Positions 1 through 7,653 of a stretch of 64,000 nucleotides of DNA are shown here, in pieces. The notes below the pieces were generated by a model. It was not told the origin of the DNA. It worked only from the letters and a program-made list of their open reading frames with translations, and did not search any database. The position numbers and the translations under genes were made by a program. The stretch's first letter is position 1, and every line of letters starts with the position of its first letter. Source of the stretch: SKLM01 sp964421785 (GTDB taxonomy: Bacteria; Chloroflexota; Anaerolineae; B4-G1); the NCBI GenBank assembly GCA_964421785.1, contig CAYQZG010000003.1, forward strand, positions 1-64,000, read 5' to 3'.

Positions 1-339
1 ACGCTCTGGGGGTACCACGAGCGGGTCAAGGCCGTCGGCAGCGACAAGCCGCTGTGCGTCACCGAGTTTGGCTGGGCGTCGGCTGAGGGTTTTGATGGTT
101 ATCCGCCGGGTTTTGAGTTCGCGCTCGACAACACCCTGGAGGAGCAGGCCGAGTGGGACGTGCAAGCCTTCAAGTTGATGCGCGAGTGGGGCTTTGTGCG
201 CCTCGCTTTCCTCTGGAACCTGAACTACTCACAGCTTGGTTGGGGCCCAAAGGATCCGAACGCTCCCTATGCTCTGATCGACTTCGATGGCGCCCCGCGG
301 CCGGTATTCGATGCCATCCGTGAAATGGAGAAGCCCTAA
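1..339 (+). CDS. C-terminal part of a glycoside-hydrolase-like protein (5' truncated by window edge)
   Basis: The frame is open from base 1 to TAA at 337-339, giving the last 112 residues of a longer protein. It contains VTEFGWASAEG, which looks like the beta-strand carrying the nucleophile glutamate of clan-A TIM-barrel glycosidases, followed by AFLWNLNYSQ and a C-terminal PVFDAIREME segment. The next gene has a similar layout (an LEMGW strand, an aromatic-rich segment, then PAYEALRGME), so the two are probably tandem paralogues acting on extracellular polysaccharide. The N-terminal acid/base half is outside the window, so substrate and exact family cannot be set. Confidence 0.75.
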   Translation, partial: TLWGYHERVKAVGSDKPLCVTEFGWASAEGFDGYPPGFEFALDNTLEEQAEWDVQAFKLMREWGFVRLAFLWNLNYSQLGWGPKDPNAPYALIDFDGAPRPVFDAIREMEKP

Positions 340-365
340 CAAACACTCGGATGTTCCAACTCATC

Positions 366-424
366 CTCCCCCCCTGCCGTCGGGACGACGGCGCTCCCTC
401 TTGTCCCCCCCAGTGGGGGGGAGG
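366..424 (+). repeat. Dispersed repeat R1, copy a (two-hairpin element)
   Basis: The copy has two palindromes in series: GCCGTC/GACGGC around a GGGAC loop, then a run of C, AGT, and a run of G. The same unit recurs at 2351-2378 (partial), 2936-2993, 6822-6867, 7576-7599 (partial) and 9944-10008, with a right-end fragment at 4346-4380. All copies seen lie in the first 10 kb. Confidence 0.9.
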
Positions 425-450
425 CTGTAGACGTTACGTGAGTGGTTGTC

Positions 451-1683
451 ATGAAGCCTGTGTCAAGAAGAAGATCCCTTCCGCGAGCTCCCCTTGTCGC
501 CGGGACCGTCCTGGTCATCGGGATCCTGGGCCTCACGCTCTGCTTTCGGGCCTGTCCCCTTGAGGCCCTGGAAGGCACCATCGATTCTCCCAAGAGCGAA
601 CTGCCACGGCGGTTCCGCCCCTCGCCCACCTCGTGGCCCGGGCCTCGCATGGCGTCGCCAGAGTATGGGATACAGGCTTACCTCTGGTGGCACGAGGAGA
701 TCGCGCGTCGCGATATGGACCTGATCCGCGATGCCGGCTTCGGCTGGGTCAAGCAGAATGTGGGATGGCGGGACGTGGAGGGGGCGGAGAAGGGCGCTTT
801 CAACTGGTACTTCACCGATCGGATCATCGCCGACGCCGAGGAGCGCGGACTGAAGGTGCTCTTCCGTCTCGACAGTGAGCCGGCATGGGCTGCGCTCGAG
901 AAGGGGGTTCGTTCGAGCAATGGTCCGCCGGAGGATCCCCGAGATTTCGGCGATTTCTGCCACGCGTTGGCCGAGCGGTACAGAGGGCGGGTGGGTGCCT
1001 ACCAGGTCTGGAATGAGCCAAATCTGGCACGCGAGTGGGGAGGCTATCCTCCTGATGCGGCAGCATACGTGGAGCTGCTTCGCGCCTGCTACGTGCGGGT
1101 GAAAGCCGCGGACCCGGATGCTCTGGTCGTTTCCGCCGGGCTGGCACCGACGGGGACCGGGTTACCTCAGGCTATTCCAGACACGGACTACCTGGTCCAG
1201 ATGTACGAGGCGGGCGCGGCAGCATATTTCGACGCTCTGGGCCTCAATGCTCCGGGCTATAAGGCGCCTCCGGAGGTCTCTCCCGAGGAAGCCGCTGCAT
1301 CAGAGGCGTATGGCGCACAGCGCTTCTTCTGCTTCCGCCACGTTGAGGACATGCGGGAGATCATGGTCGCGTATGGTGATGCCAACAAGCAAGTGATTGT
1401 TCTGGAGATGGGGTGGACCACGGATCCGCGTCCAGCATCGCCGTATCATTGGCACGCAGTGACGCCAGAGCAGAAAGCCGACTACCTCTTGCGCGCATTC
1501 CAATACGCAGGGGAGAACTGGAGGCCCTGGATCGGTCTGATGAACGTGCTCTCTATCGCCGATCCTCAGTGGACACCAGAGGACGAGCAATACTGGTGGG
1601 CCATCACCGAGCCTGCCTGGCCCGATGCCCATATGCGACCGGCCTATGAGGCGCTGCGAGGGATGGAGAAACGTGGCAAGTGA
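451..1683 (+). CDS. Membrane-anchored TIM-barrel glycoside hydrolase
   Basis: The 410-residue protein begins with a basic stretch (MKPVSRRRSLPR) and one hydrophobic segment, about residues 15-35, that serves as signal or anchor, so the enzyme is expected outside the membrane. YQVWNEPNLAREW carries the proposed acid/base E189 in the Asn-Glu-Pro motif of clan GH-A. VIVLEMGW carries the proposed nucleophile E319. This spacing is typical of GH5/GH39-like barrels; the family is not resolved by eye. An in-frame GTG nine bases upstream (442) is an alternative start. ATG 451 is preferred because the basic n-region starts there. The neighbour upstream ends in a similar sequence, suggesting a tandem duplication. 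Confidence 0.82.
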   Translation: MKPVSRRRSLPRAPLVAGTVLVIGILGLTLCFRACPLEALEGTIDSPKSELPRRFRPSPTSWPGPRMASPEYGIQAYLWWHEEIARRDMDLIRDAGFGWVKQNVGWRDVEGAEKGAFNWYFTDRIIADAEERGLKVLFRLDSEPAWAALEKGVRSSNGPPEDPRDFGDFCHALAERYRGRVGAYQVWNEPNLAREWGGYPPDAAAYVELLRACYVRVKAADPDALVVSAGLAPTGTGLPQAIPDTDYLVQMYEAGAAAYFDALGLNAPGYKAPPEVSPEEAAASEAYGAQRFFCFRHVEDMREIMVAYGDANKQVIVLEMGWTTDPRPASPYHWHAVTPEQKADYLLRAFQYAGENWRPWIGLMNVLSIADPQWTPEDEQYWWAITEPAWPDAHMRPAYEALRGMEKRGK

Positions 1684-1783
1684 GCAAGTGTGCAAGTGTG
1701 CAAGTGAGCAAGTGAGCAAGTGTGCAAGTGTGCAAGTGAGCAAGTGAGCAAGTGAGCAAGTGAGCAAGTGGGCAAGAGGCAAG
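1684..1783 (+). repeat. R2 short tandem repeat tract (GCAAGTGN units)
   Basis: About twelve units of GCAAGTG followed by T, A or G fill the gap between two genes and end in GCAAGAGGCAAG directly before the rtcA start. Related tracts are at 22185-22225, 23091-23167 and 24171-24231. The last bases (AAGAGGCAAG) are purine-rich and may act as the Shine-Dalgarno for rtcA. Confidence 0.92.
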
Positions 1784-3016
1784 ATGGGAGTCGACCCAGG
1801 CGCTAACGACCAACGTTCCAATAGTGGGTCTTCCCCCGTCGTGATTGATGGCTCGTATGGGGAGGGGGGTGGGCAGATCCTGCGCACCTCGTTGACCATG
1901 GCCGTGCTGACCGGGCGGCCCACGCGTGTGGAGCGAATTCGGGCCGGTCGGCGTCAGCCAGGGCTGCGACCTCAGCACCTGACGGCTGTGCGGGCCGCCG
2001 CCGCAGTCTGCGGCGCCCATCTGAGGGGCGACACGTTAGGCTCTCAGACGATCACGCTGACGCCAAGGGGCACCATTCGTCCGGGTGAGTACCGCTTCGA
2101 TGTGGCCGAGGCCGCTAAGGGTGGCAGCGCTGGCTCCGTGGGGTTGGTGCTCCAGACGGTCCTTCTCCCGCTCTCCTTGGCCGACGGGGAGTCGGAGCTG
2201 GTTCTGCACGGCGGCACGCACGTGGCCTGGGCACCGTCAGTCTCCTACGTCAAGCACGTCTTCCTGCCCATCCTGGAGCGGATGGGCCTGCGTGTCGAGA
2301 TAGAGCTGGTGCAGTGGGGGTTCTACCCCGTCGGCGGAGGCATCGCCCGCCTCCCTGCCGTCGGGACGACGGCGCTCCAGAGGCAGGAGCCGCTTGAGCC
2401 GATCTCTCTCATGGAACGGGGTGAGGTGGAGCAGATGTGGGGCATTGCAGCTGTCACCAACCTCCCGTCTCACATCCCACAGCGCATGGCCAATCGAGCC
2501 AGGAACGTCCTCGCCGAAGAGGGGCTTGAGGCTAGGGTTGAGCCGCGGCGGCTGCGCGGCGATGGGCCAGGAGCAGGCATCTTCTTGTTTGTTGAGTACG
2601 AACACGTCGTCGCCGGTTTCACGTCGTACGGTCGCAAGGGATTGCCGGCCGAGCGTGTCGCAGAGTCAGCTTGTGAGAGTCTTCTGGCGCACCATCGGAC
2701 CGGGGCCCCGGTTGATCCTCATCTAGCCGATCAGCTTGTGTTGCCGATGGCGCTGGCCGAGGGCGAATCATGCCTGCGCACCTCGGAAGTCACGCACCAT
2801 CTGCTGACCAACATCTGGGTCGTGCAGCAATTCCTGGATCGCCAAGGGCTGCGAAGCCCCTTCAGCATCGAGGGGCAGCAGGGAGGACCGGGTACGTTGA
2901 GGGTGAAAGGTGGCACGTTCTCCCTCCGCCCACCCTTCCCCCCCTGCCGTCGGGACGACGGCGCTCCCTCTTGTCCCCCCCAGAGGGGGGGAGAAGATCC
3001 CAGCGGGGGAGGCTAG
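1784..3016 (+). CDS. rtcA: RNA 3'-terminal phosphate cyclase
   Basis: RtcA converts RNA 3'-phosphate ends to 2',3'-cyclic phosphates with ATP through an enzyme-AMP intermediate. Family motifs are clear: GSYGEGGGQILRTSL near the N-terminus, AGRRQPGLRPQHLTAVRA, GGTHVAWAPSVSYV, GFYPVGGG, and SEVTHHLLTNIW, which carries the histidine expected to be adenylylated. The protein is 410 residues against roughly 340-350 for the family. The excess has three sources: a repeat-adjacent N-terminus of about 20 residues (the family usually starts near VVIDGSYGEG), an in-frame R1 insert (LPAVGTTAL) after GGIARLP, and a C-terminal tail of about 33 residues read through an R1 copy (2936-2993). RNase Z follows 12 bp later, suggesting an RNA-repair/processing pair. 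Confidence 0.93.
   Translation: MGVDPGANDQRSNSGSSPVVIDGSYGEGGGQILRTSLTMAVLTGRPTRVERIRAGRRQPGLRPQHLTAVRAAAAVCGAHLRGDTLGSQTITLTPRGTIRPGEYRFDVAEAAKGGSAGSVGLVLQTVLLPLSLADGESELVLHGGTHVAWAPSVSYVKHVFLPILERMGLRVEIELVQWGFYPVGGGIARLPAVGTTALQRQEPLEPISLMERGEVEQMWGIAAVTNLPSHIPQRMANRARNVLAEEGLEARVEPRRLRGDGPGAGIFLFVEYEHVVAGFTSYGRKGLPAERVAESACESLLAHHRTGAPVDPHLADQLVLPMALAEGESCLRTSEVTHHLLTNIWVVQQFLDRQGLRSPFSIEGQQGGPGTLRVKGGTFSLRPPFPPCRRDDGAPSCPPQRGGEDPSGGG
2351..2378 (+). repeat. R1 partial copy inside rtcA
   Basis: The GCCGTCGGGACGACGGC palindrome and flanking CTCCC/GCTCC lie in frame in rtcA and encode LPAVGTTAL. They sit between the conserved GGIARL and ERGE segments, where RtcA proteins normally have a short variable loop. 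Confidence 0.75.
2936..2993 (+). repeat. R1 copy c overlapping the rtcA 3' end
   Basis: This near-complete R1 unit (both palindromes; AGA instead of AGT in the second loop) encodes the low-complexity rtcA tail PPFPPCRRDDGAPSCPP. The natural RtcA end is probably just upstream, near GTLRVKGG. Confidence 0.85.
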
Positions 3017-3028
3017 GAGGGGGAGACC

Positions 3029-3961
3029 ATGATCGAAGTTGTCTTCCTGGGGACATCCGCGTCGGCTCCCTCGATCCATAGGGGCCTTTCGGCCCAGATC
3101 GTGCTCCACCGAAACTATCGTTTCCTGGTTGATTGTGGGGAGGGGACGCAGCGACAGATTCTGCGCAGTGGGCTGGGGTTCAAGCGTCTCAATCGTATCT
3201 TGCTCACCCATGGCCATCTTGATCATATCCTTGGCTTGGGAGGGCTGGTGTCCACGTTTGCCCGTTGGGAGGCCATGGAGCGTTTGGAGATCTACGGTGG
3301 ACGTTGGGCGCTGCAGCGCGTCTATGACCTGATCTACGGCGTTGTGCTGCGGGGGGCGCGGCCGGCCATAGAGATCGATTTCATTGAGGTTGAGCCTGGC
3401 GTCGTCCTGGAGGACGAAGCGTTTGAGGTGGTTGCCTTTCCCGTCTCTCACCGCGGGCCAAGCCTCGGCTACCTGTTTCGCGAGAAATCGCGCCGCCCCT
3501 TCCTCAACGAGCGCGCTGAGGCTTTGGGTGTCCCTGCAGGGCCGGAGCGGAGTCGGCTGGTGGCGGGGGAGAACGTAACCTTGTCGGAGGGCCGGGTGAT
3601 TCATCCAGACGACGTCCTTGGCCCACCGGAGCGTCGGGCACGCCTGGCGCACGTGGGTGACACCGGTGAGACCGCAAGCCTGGTGGAGCACGTGCGCGGG
3701 GCCGATATGCTGGTCATCGAGGCCACCTATCTGGAGCGGGACGCCGACCTGGCGAGGCAGTTCGGTCACCTGACGGCTGCGCAGGCAGCTCAGTTGGCCC
3801 GAGAGGCCGGCGTGCATCGCTTGGTCTTGACGCACATCTCGCGGCGGTATCGTGAGTCAGATGTTCTGGAGGAGGCGCAGGCCATCATGCCGAACAGTAC
3901 GGTCGCGCGCGATCTGGATCGATTCCGGGTTATGCGGGAGGACGTGGAACGTGAAGAATAG
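3029..3961 (+). CDS. rnz: Ribonuclease Z (tRNA 3'-processing endonuclease)
   Basis: The 310-residue metallo-beta-lactamase-fold protein has the zinc motif H61-x-H63-x-D65-H66 (LTHGHLDHILGL), an N-terminal VVFLGTSASAPS strand, HVGDTGET with a metal ligand Asp, and LTHISRRY near the C-terminus. Length and motif order match bacterial RNase Z, which removes 3' trailers of tRNA precursors. The start ATG is preceded by AGGAGGGGGA. It is probably co-transcribed with rtcA upstream and the small zinc-ribbon protein 18 bp downstream. Confidence 0.95.
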   Translation: MIEVVFLGTSASAPSIHRGLSAQIVLHRNYRFLVDCGEGTQRQILRSGLGFKRLNRILLTHGHLDHILGLGGLVSTFARWEAMERLEIYGGRWALQRVYDLIYGVVLRGARPAIEIDFIEVEPGVVLEDEAFEVVAFPVSHRGPSLGYLFREKSRRPFLNERAEALGVPAGPERSRLVAGENVTLSEGRVIHPDDVLGPPERRARLAHVGDTGETASLVEHVRGADMLVIEATYLERDADLARQFGHLTAAQAAQLAREAGVHRLVLTHISRRYRESDVLEEAQAIMPNSTVARDLDRFRVMREDVEREE

Positions 3962-3979
3962 GGCTGTGTGGGAGGTATT

Positions 3980-4279
3980 ATGCCAGCGCATCGTAAGGCT
4001 AGCATCCGAGACCTAGCTTCTGGCGCGTATGAACTCGGTTCGAGTGTCGTTGAGGGGCGACTTCATCGCTCCCCTGAAAGCGGAGAATGGATGGTGGGCC
4101 AGACAACATTGGACGCATGGCTGGCCAGGTACGGTGATGAGGAGGTTCTCCTCATCGCCACGTCGCTAGAAGATGATCGCCCCATGCCGCTGAAGGTCTG
4201 TCGCACCTGCGGCACTGAGTTCAGGGGGATTGAGTGTCCCCGCTGCCGCGAGATTCGGATTCGTCTGCGAGGCCGGTAG
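3980..4279 (+). CDS. Small zinc-ribbon protein, function unknown
   Basis: The protein has 99 residues. Its C-terminal part reads VCRTCGTEF..ECPRCREIR, two CxxC pairs forming a likely zinc ribbon, followed by a basic tail. The N-terminal half (HRKASIRDLASGAYELGSSVV) is not recognised. ATG 3980 is chosen because GGGAGG lies 5-10 bases upstream; an in-frame GTG at 3968 is possible. Its place between RNase Z and iorA suggests membership of the upstream RNA-processing group, but nothing in the sequence proves it. Confidence 0.7.
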   Translation: MPAHRKASIRDLASGAYELGSSVVEGRLHRSPESGEWMVGQTTLDAWLARYGDEEVLLIATSLEDDRPMPLKVCRTCGTEFRGIECPRCREIRIRLRGR

Positions 4280-4345
4280 GCGGGTCGCTGTGTCTGGACT
4301 GCGGCTTTGTCCGTAAGCGAAGCGGCGCGCTCGCCATAGTCTATT

Positions 4346-4380
4346 GAGGAGCAAATCCCAATGAAGAAAGCAGGTTCAGC
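4346..4380 (+). repeat. R1 right-end fragment supplying the iorA ribosome site and start
   Basis: GAGGAGCAAATCCCAATG and the next 17 bases are identical to the right end of R1 copy g (9944-10008), which lies antisense in an unrelated gene. The fragment therefore brings the Shine-Dalgarno (GAGGAG), the ATG and the first codons (MKKAGS) of iorA. Confidence 0.8.
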
Positions 4381-6199
4381 TGCTAGAAGACGTCTACTCT
4401 CGGGCAATGAAGCCATCGCCCTGGGCGCCTGGGAGGCTGGCGTGCGTTATGCCGCCGCCTATCCAGGGACACCCAGCACAGAGATTCTGCCGGCGTTGGC
4501 TCAGCACGCAGGGGTCAGGGCGGAATGGTCCTCCAATGAGAAGGTGGCGCTGGACTCGGTCATCGGCGCTTCCTTCGCCGGTGGGCGGGCGCTGGCGGTG
4601 ATGAAACACGTCGGCGTCAACGTCGCGTCCGATAGCCTGATGTCGCTTTCCTACACGGGGGTGGGAGCCGGACTCGTGCTGGTTAGCGCCGATGATCCCG
4701 GAGCTTTCAGCTCACAGAACGAGCAGGATAACAGGCATTATGCTCGTTTCGGCAAGTTCCCATGTTTGGAGCCGTCCGACAGCCAAGAGGCAAAGGACTT
4801 CACAGCCTTTGCCTTCGACCTGAGCGAGGAGTTTGACACGCCGGTGATGGTGCGCTCCACTACCCGAGTCTCCCACTCCAAGTCGCCGGTGGTGGTAAGC
4901 ATGCCGGACGAGCCTCGTGAGTGGGAACCGCTGCCCCCGTTCGAGCGAAAACCCCAGAAGTACGTCATGATCCCGGCGCACGCTAGACGCCGCCATCCTG
5001 AGGTCGAGGAACGCATGAGGGCGCTGGCCGACTACGCCGAGACCTGCTCACTCAATCGGGTGGAGTGGGGCGACAAGCGCGTGGGCGTCATCGCCGACGG
5101 CATAGCCTATCAGGTCGCCCGAGAGATCTTCGCCGGCTTCTCATTTCTGAAGTTGGGCCTGGTCCACCCATTGCCGCGGGGGATGATTCGGGATTTTGCC
5201 GCCGAGGTCGACACGCTCGTCGTCGTCGAGGAATTGGATCCTTTCATTGAGGAACAGGTCCGAGCGCTGGGCCTCGGTGTAGTGGGCAAACAGTTCTTTC
5301 CCACGACCGGCGAGCTGACCCTGAGCCGGGTGCGCGAAGGCGCTCTCAAAGCTGGCCTTCCGATCGCAGGGGAGACGGGACCGACGGAGGAGGAGGGCCA
5401 GGAGCTGGCCATCCCCGGTCGCCCCCCGGCGCTTTGTCCCGGTTGTCCCCACCGCTCCGTCTACTTCAACTTGCGCAAGCTGAAACTGCTCGTCTCGGGC
5501 GATATCGGCTGCTACGCCATCGGCGTGCTTCCGCCTTTCGAGGAGATGGATATGCTCGTCTCGATGGGGGCTAGCGTCGGCATGGCCCACGGCGCGAAGC
5601 AGGCTGGCTGCCCCGACGACATCGTGGCCACCATCGGCGATTCCACCTTCTTCCACACCGGGCTGCCAGAGCTGGCGAACACGATCTACAACCAGGGTAA
5701 CGCCTGCACGATGATCCTCGACAATCGTACCACCGCCATGACGGGCGGGCAGGATCACCCGGGGACTGGCGTCACCCTCCAAGGGGAGCCCGGCCATCAG
5801 ATCGACATCGAGGCGGTCGTGCGAGCGATGGGCGTCGAGGACCTCTGGGTGGTCGACGCCATGGACGTAGAAGGGGTGGAGCAGGCGATTAGAGAGGCGA
5901 TCGCTGTCGACAGTCGTCCGGCTGTTGTCTACGTGAAGGGAGAATGCGTCTTCGTGCCGACATTTCAGCGCCGCCCTGTTGTGGTGGTCGACGAGGATGT
6001 CTGCAACGGCTGCGGCTTCTGCTTTCGCGTCGGCTGCCCGGCCATCCTCAAGGCGGAGCAGATCGACGAGCGAACCGGGAGGCCGAAGGCCGAGATCGAC
6101 CCCCTTCTCTGCACCGGGTGCACCGTCTGCCTGCAGGTCTGCCCCCGAGGGGCGATAGTTGAGCGACCATCTTATCAGAGCCAGGAACAGGAGGCCTAG
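4361..6199 (+). CDS. iorA: Indolepyruvate:ferredoxin oxidoreductase, alpha subunit
   Basis: This oxygen-sensitive enzyme decarboxylates aryl-pyruvates to aryl-acyl-CoA and reduces ferredoxin. The 612 residues show the family order. LLSGNEAIALGAWEAGV with YPGTPSTEI forms the pyrimidine-binding domain. GDIGCYAIG...GDSTFFHTGLPEL forms the TPP pyrophosphate-binding domain, with the conserved LDNRTTAMTGGQDHPG. Two C-terminal 4Fe-4S motifs follow, CNGCGFCFRVGC and CTGCTVCLQVC. The first residues MKKAGSA are repeat-derived; the family sequence resumes at RRLLSGNEA. The stop codon abuts the iorB start, so the two are translationally coupled. Its presence argues for anaerobic amino-acid fermentation or aryl-acid assimilation. 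Confidence 0.95.
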   Translation: MKKAGSAARRRLLSGNEAIALGAWEAGVRYAAAYPGTPSTEILPALAQHAGVRAEWSSNEKVALDSVIGASFAGGRALAVMKHVGVNVASDSLMSLSYTGVGAGLVLVSADDPGAFSSQNEQDNRHYARFGKFPCLEPSDSQEAKDFTAFAFDLSEEFDTPVMVRSTTRVSHSKSPVVVSMPDEPREWEPLPPFERKPQKYVMIPAHARRRHPEVEERMRALADYAETCSLNRVEWGDKRVGVIADGIAYQVAREIFAGFSFLKLGLVHPLPRGMIRDFAAEVDTLVVVEELDPFIEEQVRALGLGVVGKQFFPTTGELTLSRVREGALKAGLPIAGETGPTEEEGQELAIPGRPPALCPGCPHRSVYFNLRKLKLLVSGDIGCYAIGVLPPFEEMDMLVSMGASVGMAHGAKQAGCPDDIVATIGDSTFFHTGLPELANTIYNQGNACTMILDNRTTAMTGGQDHPGTGVTLQGEPGHQIDIEAVVRAMGVEDLWVVDAMDVEGVEQAIREAIAVDSRPAVVYVKGECVFVPTFQRRPVVVVDEDVCNGCGFCFRVGCPAILKAEQIDERTGRPKAEIDPLLCTGCTVCLQVCPRGAIVERPSYQSQEQEA

Positions 6200-6781
6200 A
6201 TGGAGACCATCACCAATTTCCTTTTCGTGGGTGTAGGCGGGCAGGGCATCTTGACCGCTTCTGACATCGCGGCCAGCGTGGGGCTGGCTGCAGGATATCA
6301 GGCGAAGAAATCGGAGATACACGGCTTCTCGCAGCGCGGCGGTGTGGTGGAGAGCCACGTGCGCTGGGGCAAGGATGTCGGTGCACCCACGGCGGAGAAG
6401 GGCACCGTCGACTTTCTTATCGCGCTGGAGATGCTGGAGAGCGCACGGTGGGCGACATGGCTTCGACGCCAGGGAACCGTGCTGATCAATCGACAGCGTA
6501 TCGCCCCGATGACCGTCACTGTGGGCGACGCCATCTACCCGCCGGACGAGGAGATCTTGCAGGCCGTGCGTGCCCAGACCGAGGACGTCACCCTGATCGA
6601 TGCACTGGCTATCGCGGAGGATCTTGGCAACACCCGCATGACCAACACGGTCGTTCTCGGGGCGCTTTCGACCCGCCTGGACGTGGATCCCGACATATGG
6701 CTGTCGGTGATCGAGCGGCGTGTGCCGCCGAAGGTCGTGGCGCTGAATCGACAGGCCTTCTGGGAAGGGCGCCGATCCTGA
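6200..6781 (+). CDS. iorB: Indolepyruvate:ferredoxin oxidoreductase, beta subunit
   Basis: The 193-residue gamma-type subunit completes the enzyme with iorA. FVGVGGQGILTASDI and EIHGFSQRGGVVESHVRWG are the family hallmarks at the N-terminus, and NTVVLGALS is near residue 150. The ATG directly follows the iorA TAG, consistent with coupled 1:1 synthesis. Confidence 0.94.
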   Translation: METITNFLFVGVGGQGILTASDIAASVGLAAGYQAKKSEIHGFSQRGGVVESHVRWGKDVGAPTAEKGTVDFLIALEMLESARWATWLRRQGTVLINRQRIAPMTVTVGDAIYPPDEEILQAVRAQTEDVTLIDALAIAEDLGNTRMTNTVVLGALSTRLDVDPDIWLSVIERRVPPKVVALNRQAFWEGRRS

Positions 6782-6821
6782 CTGAAGGGGCGGGGAATTA
6801 GAAAGGATCACCCATCATCCT

Positions 6822-6867
6822 CACCCCCCTATTGTCCCCCCCAGTGGGGGGGAGGAGCAAATCCCAT
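6822..6867 (+). repeat. R1 copy e supplying the thpR ribosome site and start
   Basis: The C-run/AGT/G-run palindrome is followed by GGAGGAGCAAATCCCATG. The Shine-Dalgarno and the ATG of the next gene are the last bases of the repeat. The left palindrome of R1 is missing from this copy. Confidence 0.82.
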
Positions 6868-7459
6868 GGAGAAGCTGAGGCTCTTTATCGCTATTCCACT
6901 TTCTGAGTCGCTGCTGAAGCGGCTGGCCGACGTCCAGTATCGGCTGCAGGGCAAGGTGCCACATCGTAGCGTGCGTTGGGTGCGGCCGGAGGGCGTTCAC
7001 CTGACGCTCAAGTTTCTGGGCGACACGCCAAGGGACAAGATCCCTACCATCCAGGAGGCGCTGATGGTGGTGGCCCGAAACGCGCCAACCTCTACGCTCA
7101 CAGCCGAGGGGTTAGGCTGCTTCCCGAGCCCAAGCCGTCCCCGCGTGCTCTGGGTCGGCTTGACTGAGCCGACGGGACGTCTGAAGGTCCTGTATGAGGC
7201 TATTGAGGAAGCGATGACCTTTCTAGGCTACAAGCCGGAACGACATAGCTTCACGCCTCATCTCACGCTGGGGCGAGTGCGGCGCGGTGTGTCCCGAGAG
7301 GGAGGAAGGCAGATCGGCGAGGCTATCACCGGTACCCGCGTGGGAGCGTTGGAGACGTTCACCGCCGACCGCTTTGAGTTGATTCGCAGTGAACTGAAAC
7401 CCAGTGGCGCCGAATACACAACGCTGGAGTCGTTTGCGCTCGTGGGAGGCCGGGCGTGA
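6866..7459 (+). CDS. thpR: RNA 2',3'-cyclic phosphodiesterase (2'-5' RNA ligase family)
   Basis: The 197-residue 2H phosphoesterase has two catalytic HxTx motifs, HLTLKFLGDT near residue 50 and HLTLGRV near residue 133. It begins with the family segment LRLFIAIPLSE. The family hydrolyses 2',3'-cyclic phosphate ends to 2'-phosphates, so it acts on the ends that RtcA makes; whether the two cooperate is inferred from proximity only. The ribosome site GGGGGGAGGAG comes from an R1 element. The stop overlaps the start of the next, broken reading frame. Confidence 0.92.
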   Translation: MEKLRLFIAIPLSESLLKRLADVQYRLQGKVPHRSVRWVRPEGVHLTLKFLGDTPRDKIPTIQEALMVVARNAPTSTLTAEGLGCFPSPSRPRVLWVGLTEPTGRLKVLYEAIEEAMTFLGYKPERHSFTPHLTLGRVRRGVSREGGRQIGEAITGTRVGALETFTADRFELIRSELKPSGAEYTTLESFALVGGRA

Positions 7460-7653
7460 TGGGGCCCTTGATCGCCGTCGTTGGGGGATCGTCGCCGACG
7501 GTGGATGAGGCGTCTCTGGCCGAGGGCGTTGGGCGCGCGCTGGCTGAGGCGGGTGCGGTCTTGGTCTGTGGGGGGCTGCCGTCGGGACGACGGCGCTCCG
7601 CGGGTGCGAGGGAAGCGGCTGAAAATGGCAACAGGAAAGGAAAGGCAGCAAGG
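7456..7653 (+). pseudogene. Truncated LOG/TIGR00725-family gene joined to a repeat
   Basis: After GTG 7456 (or ATG 7459, overlapping the thpR stop) the frame encodes IAVVGGSSPTVDEASLAEGV and EAGAVLVCGG, the first Rossmann part of LOG/lysine-decarboxylase-like nucleotide-binding proteins. In intact relatives GGL continues with GVMEA. Here it runs straight into R1 copy f (7576-7599), giving PSGRRRSAG, and the rest of the family is absent. The frame stays open into the next gene, so a single fused ORF would be called by software. I read it as a remnant whose body was lost at the repeat. Confidence 0.75.
7576..7599 (+). repeat. R1 partial copy f at the LOG gene breakpoint
   Basis: The left R1 palindrome (GCCGTCGGGACGACGGC plus GCTCC) lies exactly where LOG homology stops. 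Confidence 0.8.

Noticed and set aside
1684..1783. Possible CRISPR or coding repeat at the GCAAGTG tract
   Set aside because: Units of eight bases without spacers; simple slippage repeat.
2768..3835. A 355-codon minus-strand frame over RNase Z
   Set aside because: It is opposite rtcA and rnz and includes antisense R1; no domain is recognisable.
5141..6811. A 556-codon open frame on the minus strand
   Set aside because: It lies wholly opposite iorA/iorB, whose motifs are certain. Its translation is His/Arg/Asp-rich with no family motif, as expected for a shadow in GC-rich DNA.
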